Shown here: positions 9,791-21,372 of the stretch, piece after piece | Layout: every line of letters starts with the position of its first letter | Position numbering within the stretch: position 1 is the first letter of the stretch | NCBI RefSeq assembly: GCF_030704535.1 | Contig: NC_081821.1 | Coordinates: 7,331,001 to 7,395,000, forward strand | Source: Vitis vinifera | Taxonomy: Eukaryota; Streptophyta; Magnoliopsida; Vitales; Vitaceae | Reading direction: 5' to 3' | Length of the DNA: 64,000 bases | Program-made: the position numbers and the translations under genes | Notes under the pieces: model-generated | Database searches by the model: none | Told to the model about the DNA's origin: nothing | What the model saw: only the letters and a program-made list of their open reading frames with translations

Positions 9791-10746
9791 TTATTTCCGC
9801 CCAGCTTCTTCCAACTCTCGCAGTCCTCCCACCTTCTGCTCAATCTCCTCGATGAGTTCCTCCCTCCACAGTTCTGCTCTCGCAGCTTCTTCTATGTCTT
9901 CTTGCTGCATCACCCACCATTATTCTCAATCACTCATTGCAATCACTCATTGCATTCACTCCTTGTTAATTTCATCAAATAGAATCTGCTACAATTTGAC
10001 TATTTCAGTGATTTCTACATAAAATGGTGAGGTGGGCAAAGGCATACCTTTTCGTAGACCCAATGCCCTGTGCCATCTCCTCCATCTTTCCTATACTGCT
10101 CTGAATCATAATATGGGTCCTAAACCATGCCCTTCTCCATTAGAAAATTGAAGTAAAAGCTGGGCTAAGTATGCAAAAGAATGAGCAAATAAGCCATGCT
10201 TACTTTTGTGGAACCAAAGAAACAACATCCCCAACATGTGAACATAATGTAAAAAGTATCTGTATGCAGAAAAGAAAGTTAAACACAATCATCTCCATTC
10301 AAATTTGAAGCATAACCATCAAATTGTCAATGATAAAGAGAAGAGAAAGGAAGAAAGAGAGAGGTATAGACTTACAGACGTTCTTAATGGTCTCATCATT
10401 GAGATGCCATATGGATTTGTGGGTTATAAGGTCTCTCTGGCCTTCAACATGCTCAACCAGAACTGCCATCAAAGGCCAATCTGGTAGTGCATTCACCCTA
10501 CATAGAGAGGCTCTTTTGCTCTTGCTGCTCTCAGTCTATTATAATTCCAAAAATTAATAGATAATTCTGTAAAGTTTAAATGAAGCCATGGACTTAAAAA
10601 TGACTCTATACTATGCTACTTCAATTTTTTGGGGAACAAACAGGAGAGAATTCACTGTGATGAAGTTCACGAGCTACTTACCTGATGCCAGCCATTGTTA
10701 AACCTAGAGCTGGAACATTGCCTGAGCTGCAAAAGCTAACATACAT
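9791..10746 (-). CDS. Small mitochondrial protein, probable plant-specific complex I subunit (At1g67350-like)
   Basis: Five exons with GT-AG junctions and compatible phases: 10682-10746 (start), 10376-10497, 10204-10259, 10048-10119 and 9791-9904 (stop TAA 9791-9793), giving 142 residues. The product has an N-terminal stretch ending in NALPDWPLMAVLVEHVEGQR, a conserved-looking HLNDETIKNV, a short hydrophobic Cys-rich segment (FYIMFTCWGCCFFG), DPYYDSEQYRKDGGDGTGHW, and an acidic helical tail (ARAELWREELIEEIEQKVGG). From memory this resembles Arabidopsis At1g67350, reported as a plant-specific subunit of NADH dehydrogenase (complex I) in the inner membrane; that identity is recollection, not a search. 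The start is uncertain: ATG 10744-10746 is used because the frame upstream needs an unproven splice. A 5' exon with another ATG (10922-10924) does not join in phase by any obvious donor and may be untranslated. Confidence 0.8.
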
Positions 10747-11102
10747 GATTTCCGATGCCAAATATGCAGCTGAGCATGGACTGTAATTGAAGAATGAATT
10801 TGAAACATGGGCACTGAGATTTTACCAATCTTGAACATGGGCTGATGTCCATTTTTGTTGGTTGGGCATAAGAATTATGGAAATTTGGTTTCATTATGGT
10901 GAAACCCATGATTGCCTCAGCCATTTTATCTCTGTAGAAAAATTGGGTGATGGGATCTGGATTTTTTTGGTTGATGTATTGGTTTTGTGCTTTCGGGTGG
11001 AGAGGGAAAGCGGATAAGGAGATGATTTGTATCCACCTATAAATCTATCAGAAGCATTTAGCTTTTTGTATTTATAAAAATATTTCAAAATCTAAAAACC
11101 GT
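10747..11102 (-). promoter_or_regulatory. 5' leader/promoter side of the small mitochondrial gene
   Basis: Between the gene start and the divergent tRNA. It contains an upstream ATG (10922-10924) opening a 62-codon frame that does not join the coding exons in phase by an evident splice. A 5' untranslated exon with an intron is plausible. No clear TATA box was fixed. Confidence 0.35.
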
Positions 11103-11176
11103 GGCCTATTAGCTCAGTTGGTTAGAGCGTCGTGCTAATAACGCGAAGGTCGCAGGTTCGAGACCTGCATGGGCCA
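11103..11176 (+). tRNA. tRNA-Ile (anticodon AAT)
   Basis: A complete 74-base cloverleaf. The acceptor stem GGCCTAT pairs with ATGGGCC (one G-T pair). The D arm is TAGCTCAGTTGGTTAGA. The anticodon loop CTAATAA gives AAT. The T arm is GCAGGTTCGAGACCTGC, perfectly paired, with a consensus box B (GGTTCGAGACC). The discriminator is A. There is no intron, CCA is not encoded beyond the stem, and a TTTT terminator follows at about 11184. Confidence 0.97.
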
Positions 11177-12750
11177 AAAAAACTTTTCCTAACCATTTCC
11201 TCTTTATGCATCTTGTACTCTTTTGAGTCCATGAATTATTATTATTTAAAAAAGAGAAAAAACTATTTTTGCATCTATTATTATATGTTTGCTAACTATA
11301 CCATTTTTTAGAAAGTATTTATGAGTATAATTCAAGTTTTCGATCAATTTACTAAGAAGGTTTACTATTAATTTGGATAATGCGTCACTTATGAATACCA
11401 TTTATCACTATTATGTATTGTATATGTGAAGTCTTGATATATCATCATTTATCTAACTATTTTCTCATTATTAATGGTATATTATTCCGACTTTATATAA
11501 CAAAGTCTTTATATATCATCATTTTTCTATCTAATCTCGATACATCATTTTTTTTTTGTCTAACTATTTTCTCATTATGTATGGTATACTCTTTTTAGGT
11601 GATTGTTTTTTTTTTTAAAGAAAAAAATAACTATTTTGTATTGGATTTTACATATTTGCTAGCTATATCTTTTTTAAAAAAGTAAATTTTAGTTTTGGAC
11701 CAATTCCCTAAAAAATATTTTGATTGCTCTTCTAGAATGACTTACTTGTAGTTTGGACAATCCATCAATCTACGAAGGCACCATTTATTATTATTAGACA
11801 AATTCCTTCTTTTGTTTTTCTACACTAACTTCCATTTTGATATATCATATCCAATCAATCAGTGGAAAAATTCAAACATCCATCATTTATTTAGAAGTGA
11901 GTGTCACATCAAGAATTCACACATTGGTGACTTTTTTTTTTGTGTGAACAAATTTGTAGTTTTATATGATGTTATGAGCCTTTTTCAACAAGTAACATTC
12001 CCTAATGCCCTTCCCTTCGATAAGCCTTTTTTCTTATGCATATACACTTCTAGTTTTTTTTTGGTTATTCTTAATCTTTTTCAATAAGCCTCGCCCCATT
12101 TTTTATAAAGATATGGAACAAAATTGTGAAAATGACTAATTAAATTAAGTAGAAAAAGAAAGAGAGAATAAATTAGGTGTTAATTTTTTTTTTAAATTCA
12201 ATTTATATTAATAGCAATGAATAAACCAATAATAAATCAAAGAGATTAAAAGAAAGAAATCTACAAACTCATTTACGGTGGTTCAATAGTCTACTTATGT
12301 CCACTCTCCTTAAATCCTTAACAAAGTGAAGATTTCAACTATCACTGAAACTTTTAGGTTAAAGCGTTCAACTTTCTTACATTTGAATTATTAGACTCCA
12401 ATAAACCTTGATGGTTTCTTCAAATGTACAATTAACTTGAAGTTTACCCCCTCACAATGAGTAAATAAAAAAATATTTAATATCTCCAATCTTAAAACAA
12501 ATGTAGCTCATGATACAAAGGAAAGTTAGGTTGGATTTGAAATGTACACTAAAGAATTTGCAAGTAGAAAATCAATGCATATGTAAGAAGAGCTTTGAAA
12601 ATGAGAAAATAGAGGCTTTCTAATTGAAGGTAATTGTTCTCATATCATAAATGTAGTAGAACAATTCGATTTATAGGTTTTTAATTCGGGAACCCAAAAA
12701 GTTGCAAAAACACCTTGATCGGTCAAAGCATTAGTTCGACCAAGCATTTA
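11177..12750. other. Intergenic, AT-rich, no gene seen
   Basis: Low-complexity sequence with poly-T runs and short open frames. Phrases such as 'cttgatatatcatcatttatctaactattttctcatta' recur at 11435 and 11500, suggesting a decayed local duplication. Nothing codes recognisably. Confidence 0.5.
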
Positions 12751-13477
12751 GAGCCCGTTTGGTAGTGATTCTAGTGGAAGTGTTTTTATTTGAAGTGTTT
12801 TCTGCTATAGTGTTTCTGTGAAAAACACTTTTATGATAATCAGAAAAAATGATTCTAAAGTGTTTTTGATAATATATTGTATAAATATAAAAACACTTTT
12901 AATATTAATAAATTACCAAAAAAGACATACAATTTTAATTAAAAAAAATGGTATGATAAAAAAAAAACTTTTTATTAATGAAAAAACATCTAAATCACTA
13001 AAAAAATAACATTGAATAAAAGATAATTTTAAAATTAAAACAATATATGATTACCTATTAATTTCTATAAAAAAAAAAAGACTTTTCTAATTAAAAATAA
13101 TAATTTTTTTATCACCATACTAAAATTTTAAAAAATATTTACAAAAAACATTAAATCAATAAAAAAAAAGAACATTGAGTAAAAGATAATTTTAAAAGTA
13201 AAACAATATATGACCACCTATTAATTTCTAAAAAAAAAAAAAGAAAATCTAATTGATTTATCACTGGGGGCCATTTTTGGAATATTTCAAAAAAATTGAA
13301 GTGTTTTTTTAAAAAAAAACACCTGTCAAGTGATTCTCTAAAAATCACTTCAAGTGTTTTTCCAGATTTTCAAAAATGTTTTTTAAAATTTGCCAAACAC
13401 TTTATTTTCATCCCAAAAACACTTAAAAGTGTTTTTAAGGGTAGAAACACTTTTAAAAATCACTGCCAAACGGGCTC
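12751..13477. mobile_element. MITE with TTA target duplication (Tourist/PIF-Harbinger-like)
   Basis: Terminal inverted repeats start GAGCCCGTTTGG on the left and, on the reverse strand, GAGCCCGTTTGG on the right, continuing imperfectly (AGTGATT...AAGTGTTT). TTA flanks both ends (12748-12750 and 13478-13480). The body is 727 bp, AT-rich, and has no transposase. TTA duplication with such ends is typical of Tourist-type MITEs. Inside, a roughly 100 bp block around 12986-13080 is repeated at about 13148-13240. Confidence 0.82.
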
Positions 13478-14394
13478 TTAATGTTTTGCAAGTGATTATC
13501 AGGGTTTCTGAATTTAACTAAATGTGTGATCAATTCTTGATTACCCCTTGATCCTATCCTTAATTAGTTACACCTCAACTACTAAAAGAGACGAAAGAAA
13601 CTTGGGAACCTCAACCAAGGCTCAGGGATTGGGCCCAACCAATTTAATAGGTTAAAGGCTTCTTCAACCAGTTGCACTTAAAAGTGTCTAAAAAGACTTG
13701 ATTTAAAGTCTAAAACGTCCAATAACTTATATAACCCTTCTTGAAACCCTTTAGATTAAGTTTAGAAATGGACTCAAGATATATATATATATATATATAT
13801 TCATCCATTTTTATGATAGAAACAATGTTTTTAAGCTTAAAATATGATGAAAATTAACTTTTAAAAGCATGAGGAAAGTTTCACACTTAAGTGCACCAAC
13901 AAACACCATCTTAATTATATGTCCTATGCCACTTCAAATGTTCAAGAGGTCCAAGTTTTCCTAATAGTCACTTTCTTCCATGATTGCTTGAACTTTCTTT
14001 AAATTTTCTCATTTAAACCTGAAAACTGCATTTAATTCAAGTCATTGATAAACTTAACCTTACTTTGTAATCATGAAAATTTGATCAGAAAAATCTTTGG
14101 ACTAATAGAAATATTCTCATACACATAATGTTTTCATACTTTTTTTAAAAGATTCTTTACTAAAATTCAATTAGAGGCCAAGATTAATTTGGGACCTGAT
14201 TTTATTCCCAAGTCAATCAAAATCTGATATTTCAACCAAATTTTAATTCTTGGGTGTAATTTACCCTCATTTTTAGTGGATCATTACTTCCATAACTATC
14301 CCAATTTTTTCCTTTTCTCATTGTGTAAATATATCATTATTTTTGTAATTGTTTGTCTAGATTGGATATTATTAATATGTATACTATATATTAT
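13478..14394. other. Intergenic with (AT)n microsatellite
   Basis: AT-rich sequence without coding features. A short (AT)n tract ends at 13800. The last five bases (ATTAT, 14390-14394) are the left target duplication of the solo LTR. Confidence 0.55.
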
Positions 14395-15477
14395 TGTGGA
14401 CCCCGCATTTTAGCTCATGCGTTTCCCACTCGATGACGAGCTCGATTTTTATTTGAAAATTTGATTTTTTATTTGATTAAAAGAACTGACTTGGAGTCGC
14501 CACTTATTTTTGTTTTATTTTTAAAGGGTAAACAAAATAAGAAAGGAAAACCCTAGGTGTGACTCCTTGTTTTGGAAAAGGTGGTCTGTGAAAAATCGGA
14601 TCGGGTTCGGGGGCCAGGTTACTTATCAGGAAGGTACGGTAAAAACCATAGCACCCTTCTAAGTCCCTAAAAACAGGTCTCTACTAATAAAATGAAGCAA
14701 TCATGGCAATGGACGAGTAGATCAATGAGTACCCAGAATAAATCATGCACACGTGAGAATCAAAATATGCTTGGACAATCACCAGAGTGAAAGTAGGTGC
14801 GTACCTGGGCGACGAGCCACCATGCGCTATCAAGAGAGAGGTTAGTGCACAAGTAAGAAATAATAGCATGCATGTCGGAGAGCAGGATAAATAAATCATG
14901 TATGATAGCCAAGTGAATCAATCAATCAGATCCATCAATCATGAGGAAAGCACGTATGGTGGGCCCCCACCAAAACCCATTCATTTTTGCAGGAATTAAT
15001 ATCACAAATCCCATTATTCTGGAATTATGAAAATAGCATTCATGTTCATATAAAACCAAGAGAAAACGAAGATTATTTGAAACCCGAAGAGAATTAAAAC
15101 TGTTAGAGAGAAAATTGAATTTTTGAAATTTATTTGGAAATTGGAGTCTCGAAAATTATTTGAAGATTGGAGTCTTGAGAATTAAATTTAAAAGTTGGAA
15201 TTTTGGGATGTCAAACTTGAAGGAAATTAGAATCTTAGAAATCGGAAACTAAGTTCGAAAGTTGGGATTCAAAAAAAGTGTTTAAAAATGGAATTTTGAA
15301 ATAAATAAATGAACTAATAATAATAAGGACGAAAATAATGATTAAACAAATGAATGGGAATGCTGGAATTTTTGAAATTGGAAATTAGATTTAGAAGTCA
15401 GAAAGTTTAAAGGATTGTTTAAAATAGAATTTTAAGATAAATAAACAAACTATTAGTGATTAAATTAATGTGAATAT

Positions 15478-15990
15478 GAGAATTTTCAAGATTAGGAATT
15501 TAACTTGTAAATCTGAAGTTTTAAAGAATTGATTTAAAATAAAGATAAAATACTAATGATTAAATAAATTAATGAGAACATGAGAATTTTCGGGATTAGG
15601 AGTTTAATTCAGAAATCAACAATTTTAAAGAATTTGATTTAAAACGGAGTTTTGAAATAAATAAATAAATAAAATACCAATGATCAAATAATTTAGTGGG
15701 AACATGAGAATTTTTGGGATTAGGAATTTAATTCGGAAAATCAGAAGTTTTAGAGAATTTGATTTAAAATGGAGTTTTGAAATAAATAAATAAATAAAAT
15801 ACCAATGATCAAATAATTTAGTGGGAACATGAGAATTTTTGGGATTAGGAATTTAATTCGGAAAATCAGAAGTCTTAGAGAATTTGATTTAAAATGGAGC
15901 TTTGAAATAAATAATCAAAATAACAATAATTAAATATATTAAAGTGAGTATGAGAGTTTTCGGAAATCGAAATTGAGTTTTAAAGATCGG
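15478..15990. repeat. Minisatellite, about 104-125 bp period, five copies, inside the solo LTR
   Basis: The phrase GAGAATTTTCGGGATTAGG or a variant starts at 15478, 15582, 15706, 15831 and 15952. The copies from 15706 and 15831 are nearly identical over 125 bp, showing recent local duplication. Confidence 0.85.
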
Positions 15991-16162
15991 AATTTTGAAG
16001 TATTATTTGAAGGTTGAATTTTTATAAATTGGGCTTGGAAATTGGAAGTTAGAAAGTTTGAATTAATAATAATAAGGTTATGAAAGTTTTAATCAATGGT
16101 AATGATAATAATAATAATAATAATAAGATTGTGAAAGTTGAGGTAATAATAACAATAATAAT

Positions 16163-16600
16163 GAGATTTTTGGAAATTCGGATTAATGATGATAATAATA
16201 ATAATAAATAGATTTTGAAAATTGAGTTAATAATAATAATAATAATGAGATTTTTGGAAGTTTGGATTAATGATGATTAATAATAATAATAAATAGATTT
16301 TTGAAAATTGAGTTAATAATGACAATGATAATGAGATTTTTGGAAGTTTGGAATAATGATGATAATAATAATAATAAATAGATTTTTGAAAATTGAGTTA
16401 ATAATGACAATAATAATGAGATTTTTGGAAGTTTGGATTAATGATGATAATAATAATAATAAATAGATTTTTGAAAATTGAGTTAATAATGACAATAATA
16501 ATGAGATTTTTGGAAGTTTGGATTAATGATGATAATAATAATAATAAATAGATTTTCTGAAAATTGAGTTAATAATAATAATAATAATAAATAGATTTTG
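16163..16600. repeat. Minisatellite, about 85 bp period, five copies, inside the solo LTR
   Basis: GAGATTTTTGGAAGTTTGG or a variant starts at 16163, 16247, 16333, 16418 and 16503, each followed by TAATGATGATAATAATAAT and GATTTTTGAAAATTGAG. The spacing is 84-86 bp. Confidence 0.88.
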
Positions 16601-16681
16601 GAAATTCGAATGAGTAATAATAATAATAATAATAACAATGATAAGATTTGAAAAACTGAGCAAATAATAATAATGACAATG

Positions 16682-16719
<38 letters not shown>

Positions 16720-16830
16720 TAATAATAATAATAGAAATAATAATAATTAATAATGATGATATCCGTTAATGATAATAATAATAATAATAATAATAATATT
16801 TTGCTAATAATAATAATAATATTCGTTAAC

Positions 16831-16871
<41 letters not shown>

Positions 16872-16981
16872 TAATAATATTTTGCTAATAATAATAATAA
16901 TATTCGTTAACAATAATAATAATAATAATAATAATTATGATAATAATGATAATTAATAATAATGATAATAACAATGATAAT

Positions 16982-17015
<34 letters not shown>
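16600..17015. repeat. Long interrupted (AAT)n tract inside the solo LTR
   Basis: About 400 bp dominated by AAT/ATT triplets with occasional GAT, TTTTGC and ATTCGTTAAC interruptions. The block TTTTGCTAATAATAATAA plus ATTCGTTAAC occurs twice (about 16799 and 16880). Open frames encoding poly-Asn or poly-Leu here are artefacts of the repeat. Confidence 0.9.
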
Positions 17016-17016
<1 letters not shown>

Positions 17017-19230
17017 TTATGCATCCATCAAGCCCACGTCCATTTTATTAAAAGAGCCTAGCTCCATCAAGCCCAAAACCAAATAGCAAAAAAACTTAAG
17101 CCTGAGACCTTCTTTTCCTTCTCTTCATTTTTTTTTTTATATCTTTCCACTTGGGCCTGGGCTTCATCACAAAATTGGGCCTAGTACCTCAACTCAAACC
17201 CAAGCCCAAACTTCATCTTCTCCACTCCTCCTCCCGCCTGGAAGTCACCCTCCGAAGGAGCCCCTACCGCCGGCGGCATCAAGAGGCGTTGCCGCCGTCG
17301 CCGACGACTGGCGCGGCCGCCCACCTGGTCGGAGCAATGCATGGCGAACTGCATGCCGGCGCCGGGGAGAATCAGCCCGCGACCTCAAGGCGCGGCTGCT
17401 GCTGATGCTGCTGTGGTGGCGGCGCGGGGAATCCTCTTTGCACACTCCTTCCTAGGATTGCGGGCACGCATTGCCGGGGTGGTAAAGCTTCAGAAAACCT
17501 CTTCCCGCGATGGCAAAACACGAAGCGGATAGCGGTTTGGGTGGTGACACTAATGGCGGTTTGGATGATGGTGCAGGTGGTGGGTTCGGTGTTGGAAAGA
17601 AATAATGAGAAATGAAGGTGGAGAGGGAGGTGGCCATGCACGTGAAGCTCCATGCATGCAGGTGGGAAATGAAGGTGATGGTTTAGAGAAGAAAAACTGG
17701 TGTTGGTGGTGGGTAGAAGTTGGAGATGATGATGAAGACGGAGGGGGGTTGCTGGAACGGCGCTGCCACGGAGGGTGAGGGGGGTCCGCGGGGTAATACC
17801 CCATAGACTCATTCCCCTTTACGGCTTCATATTCGGGAAAAACTAAGCAAGAAAGAAAACAGAGAGAATAACAGCAAAAACAGAGCAAGCGAAGCCAGCT
17901 TAGGCTCAACAAAGTCCAATCCTCAACAATAGACATCCAAGACCAGCAATGGCAAAGAAGGAATAATAAAAGTGAAAACAAAATGAAAATAAAAGAAATC
18001 AGGAAGCAAAAACATCCAATATGGTCATACCTGAGTTCCTCAAAGAAGCTCCGTCTCGCCTTCTCCCTCTCTGGCACGCCCACTCAAGCTGCCGGATCCC
18101 CCTTTTTTTCTTTCTTTTCCCCTTTTTCTTCTGTTCCTCTCTTCCCCAGCAGGCTAGCCGTTGCTTCCTGCCATCCGCCGCACTCCTCTGCCCGAGCCCA
18201 CCTCCCATCAGCCGCCTGAAAAAAAGGAAAAAGAAAAAAACCAAGAAACTCCCCCCTGCTTCGCAGCCTCAGGGGGGGGTCTACAATTATACATTTTTTT
18301 CAAAAAATTAAATATCCATTTTTTTTCATTGTCCATAAGATATCATTATTATTGTAATGGACTATTTTGTCCATGATTTATAATACATCATTATTTGTAT
18401 AACTATTTGATTAGATAGATTTTTAATGTATTGTTTATAATCATTTTCATACAATTTGACTATATTAATGATCAAGTAAATTGTCAAGTTAATCTAGCAA
18501 CTATACCACTTTGTTTCCATGACTATTTGACTATTTTTTTTTTTTTTAACCTGGGTTTGATGTACTTATTTTATTATGTTAGTTTTTCAAAATTAAATTA
18601 TAATACATAAAATTTTCAATAAAATTTTTATCATGTTATTTTCGAATGATAATTATAAATCCATCATCTTTTTTCTCAAATTCTTATCAAAATTTGATAC
18701 TATCTCCACTTTTTCTCATATTATGGTTATTTTTCTGGTTATTAGATTAAAAGGGTCATTAAAAAATCCAATTTTGAAAATTTAACCATTCATCATTTTT
18801 TGGCCTCCTCTTGACAAAAATATTCTTATTATATTTTTTTTTGGTAAAAATAATCATTTCTTTTAAAATATAGTGTAAATACTTCAAATAATTAAGGGCA
18901 ATTTACGTCAAAAATATGTTACTCTTCAAACAAAAACATGGGATGAGAAAAATTCACAAATATAGGGAATATTTCATCTCTTTTAACCGGTTATTTCTAT
19001 TTTTATTTTATTAAACATGTTGTCGATTATGTTTATGTACTCGTAGTTATCATACCATCATTTTTTTTATGAAATTTGTTGTCATAACGTTCTTCTCAAA
19101 TTATATATAATAATTATAAAAATTAAATTTCATATAATATATTTTTCAATACTAACAATTATCTTAATTGTAATCATAACAATTGAATTTTATACGATAT
19201 GTTGTCTCATACTACATAAGTCATTTAAAG

Positions 19231-19524
19231 TATGTTTGGTAACTGTTTTTAAAAACAATTTTAAAAAATAATTTTTGAAAATTGTTATCCCATTCTTGTA
19301 GAATAGAAGTTTGTTTGGAAATCTATGATGCTTTTAACCCTTTTTTAATATTTTTAAATATGTTTTAAAAATAATTTTTATATCTCATATTTTATTTTTA
19401 ATCATTTTACATGTTTGTATAATTATTTCTTAAAATAACCTTCATAAAACAAGTGAAAAAAAATAGCAAACCCACTAAAAGATGTTATATGAATATAGAA
19501 AATAGTTTTTGGTTATCAAACGTA
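19231..19524. mobile_element. MITE-like element, 'TTTGGTAA' family
   Basis: Left end TATGTTTGGTAACTG and right end, reversed, TACGTTTGATAACCA form imperfect inverted repeats around a 294 bp AT-rich body. It is related by its ends to 38696-39085, 41998-42434 and possibly 33174-33260. No clear target duplication was found. Confidence 0.5.
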
Positions 19525-19736
19525 TTTTTTTTATTATAAAAAATAAAAAATTATTCTAAAAAATTATTTATAAACATAACTTTAAACATTTTCTCCATTA
19601 TTTATTTTAAAAAATTTTAATATGGATTATGATGATAATATTGATGGTATTCTCAAATGATAGGACAATCCATTATTTAAAATTTCTTTTTAATTTTTAT
19701 TATTATGTATTGAATTTCTTTTTTATATGTTTTACT

Positions 19737-19862
19737 AGAGATGCACCATGACCAAATCGTGATACTCAAAACCAAGAGGTTGTCTTTATCATTTTTAGAG
19801 AGAGAGAGAGAGAGAGATGCACCATGACCAAATTGTGAGACTCAAAGAGGCTCTCTTTATCA
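19737..19862. repeat. Tandem duplication around a (GA)n microsatellite
   Basis: GAGATGCACCATGACCAAAT begins near 19738 and again near 19814. Each is followed by a diverged copy ending TCTTTATCAT. An AG/GA run of about 20 bases (19797-19817) sits at the junction, suggesting slippage or unequal exchange through the microsatellite. Confidence 0.75.
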
Positions 19863-21372
19863 TATAAATATCGGTAATTGGATTTATTAAAAATATATGG
19901 GAAAAAATATATATAGATGGAATGATAATTGATAAAAAGTAATATAAATATAAAATAAAATTTCATAAAATGATAAAATAAATAATAATAAATATATTAA
20001 AATTTTATAATTTTTATTTAAATATATTATTATTATATTGAATTTCAATTTTACTCGGCTGGGCTAACCACTCTAGATTTAGCCACCGTGGCATCGGTTT
20101 ATAGGTTTGGTGGTCTAGTTTTGATGTAAGTCTGGCCGAGCCCCCAAATCTGATGAGCATTCAATTTGTATTAGATTAGGGGTTGTAAAAATTTAGTGAA
20201 ATCGTTGACTTTTTGATGATGTAATTAATGTTTTAGTGATTAAGATTTATTTATTTTTATGAAATTAATGAGATTTCTTGTGGTTAGGCGAAGGCCATAA
20301 GTTCTGATGGAGATTTCTAGAAAATTAAAATTGACAAAAAAAAAAAAAAAAACACTATATTTCATACTTGTAAGAACAAAAAAAAAAATATTTTTTTTAT
20401 TAATATTCATATTTTCCTATTTTTTTATTTCTTTAAAATAGAAAACTGTTTTAAATACTTTTTCCTTTGGGATCAGGATGCAACAAAATATGGAGTTTTT
20501 TTGTAAATCGAACCCAATCAAATGAATAATTTTTCAAAAAACTAGTAATATTTTAAGTTTTTCAACAAACTTTTCTCCAAAAAGAAAAAATGAGATATTT
20601 TATTTCATAAATGATAGATTTAGAAAACAAGCAGCATGAAATATTTGAATGCACGGTTGAATATGAGGAAGCCAAACACATCCTTCCATTAAAAGATATT
20701 CACGTCTTTTTAACGCGTAGTCGACAACGGTCCGATTGACAGAATCCATGCCTAACAAGAAGAGCACTGTAATACTTAAAAGAGGAGGGGAGGCCCGCAT
20801 AATTTCGTTCAACCCAAGGGACCTCCCAATAATTTCTTACAGACTCGGCCATGAATATAAAAAAATCGTACAAAGATACAAAGTAGTGGGAATGGGAATG
20901 AAAGTTGGGGGGTGAACCGTGAAGGTAACAGGGACCGTTGTATCATAATGGCTTTGTACAAGATTTTAAACGACGGTTAGAGGATACAGGAAAATTAGTA
21001 CAGCCGCTGTGTACTTGAGCTGTGGCCGAGGTGCCACCAAGTACTACTACCCACAACTCCACTCCAACTATTCATTTGAATTCACAAAAAAGGACTAAAA
21101 AATAATAATAAATAATAATAATAACGCTACGCGAATAGCGACAGAACACGCCGACGCATATAGAAATATAGAATAGAAAGATGATGGCGTCAAAGAAAGG
21201 GAGCAAGCGTGAAAAGACACATCCGATGGTTTTAGAAGCCTCTGGTTTTCATTATCTGCATTGAAGTTTTCTCCTTCGAATACCCCCGTTTTCCTATCTC
21301 CCTGTCCTCGGATTCTTTCCCTCTTCTCGCTTGTTTCCTTGGAAATTCGTCAATTTGCTTGCCCAAAATCCA

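Larger units (their letters stand above)
14395..18285 (-). mobile_element. Solo LTR, 3.9 kb, of the same Tat-like family
   Basis: The ends are inverted: TGTGGACCCC at 14395 and GGGGTCTACA ending at 18285. A perfect five-base target duplication ATTAT occurs at 14390-14394 and 18286-18290. The first 386 bp equal the LTR fragment at 7643-8028 with two differences. No internal retrotransposon domain is present, so this is a solo LTR from recombination between two LTRs. Element-strand order from 18285: GC-rich U3 (about 18250-17200), AAT tract, two minisatellite blocks, then the conserved end. All open frames within it (for example 17372-17812 and 17550-18083, minus) are treated as LTR sequence, not genes. 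Confidence 0.93.
18286..21372. other. Intergenic with MITE-like and tandem repeats
   Basis: AT-rich sequence without a supportable protein gene. It includes a MITE-like unit (19231-19524) and a local duplication around a GA microsatellite (19737-19862), both listed separately. From about 20880 the sequence becomes less AT-biased and probably holds the promoter of the gene starting at 21373. Several AACGG/CCGTT motifs occur between 20720 and 20970. Confidence 0.5.

Noticed and set aside
9750..10022. 90-codon plus-strand Ser-rich frame
   Set aside because: It is antisense to the last exon of the complex I-like gene, whose minus-strand reading is far more convincing.
10305..10557. Plus-strand frames antisense to the second exon of the complex I-like gene
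   Set aside because: Openness follows from the conserved minus-strand exon.
15478..16600. Regularly spaced repeats that could be read as a CRISPR-like array
   Set aside because: Units are tandem with diverged, non-unique spacers inside an LTR of a plant genome, so this is a minisatellite.
16313..16956. Frames coding poly-Asn, poly-Ile or poly-Leu
   Set aside because: Direct translation of AAT/ATT microsatellite, not proteins.
17550..18083. 177-codon minus-strand frame with hydrophobic start
   Set aside because: It lies wholly inside the solo LTR in a GC- and CT-rich segment; the hydrophobic run comes from pyrimidine-rich sequence. Mentioned only as LTR composition.
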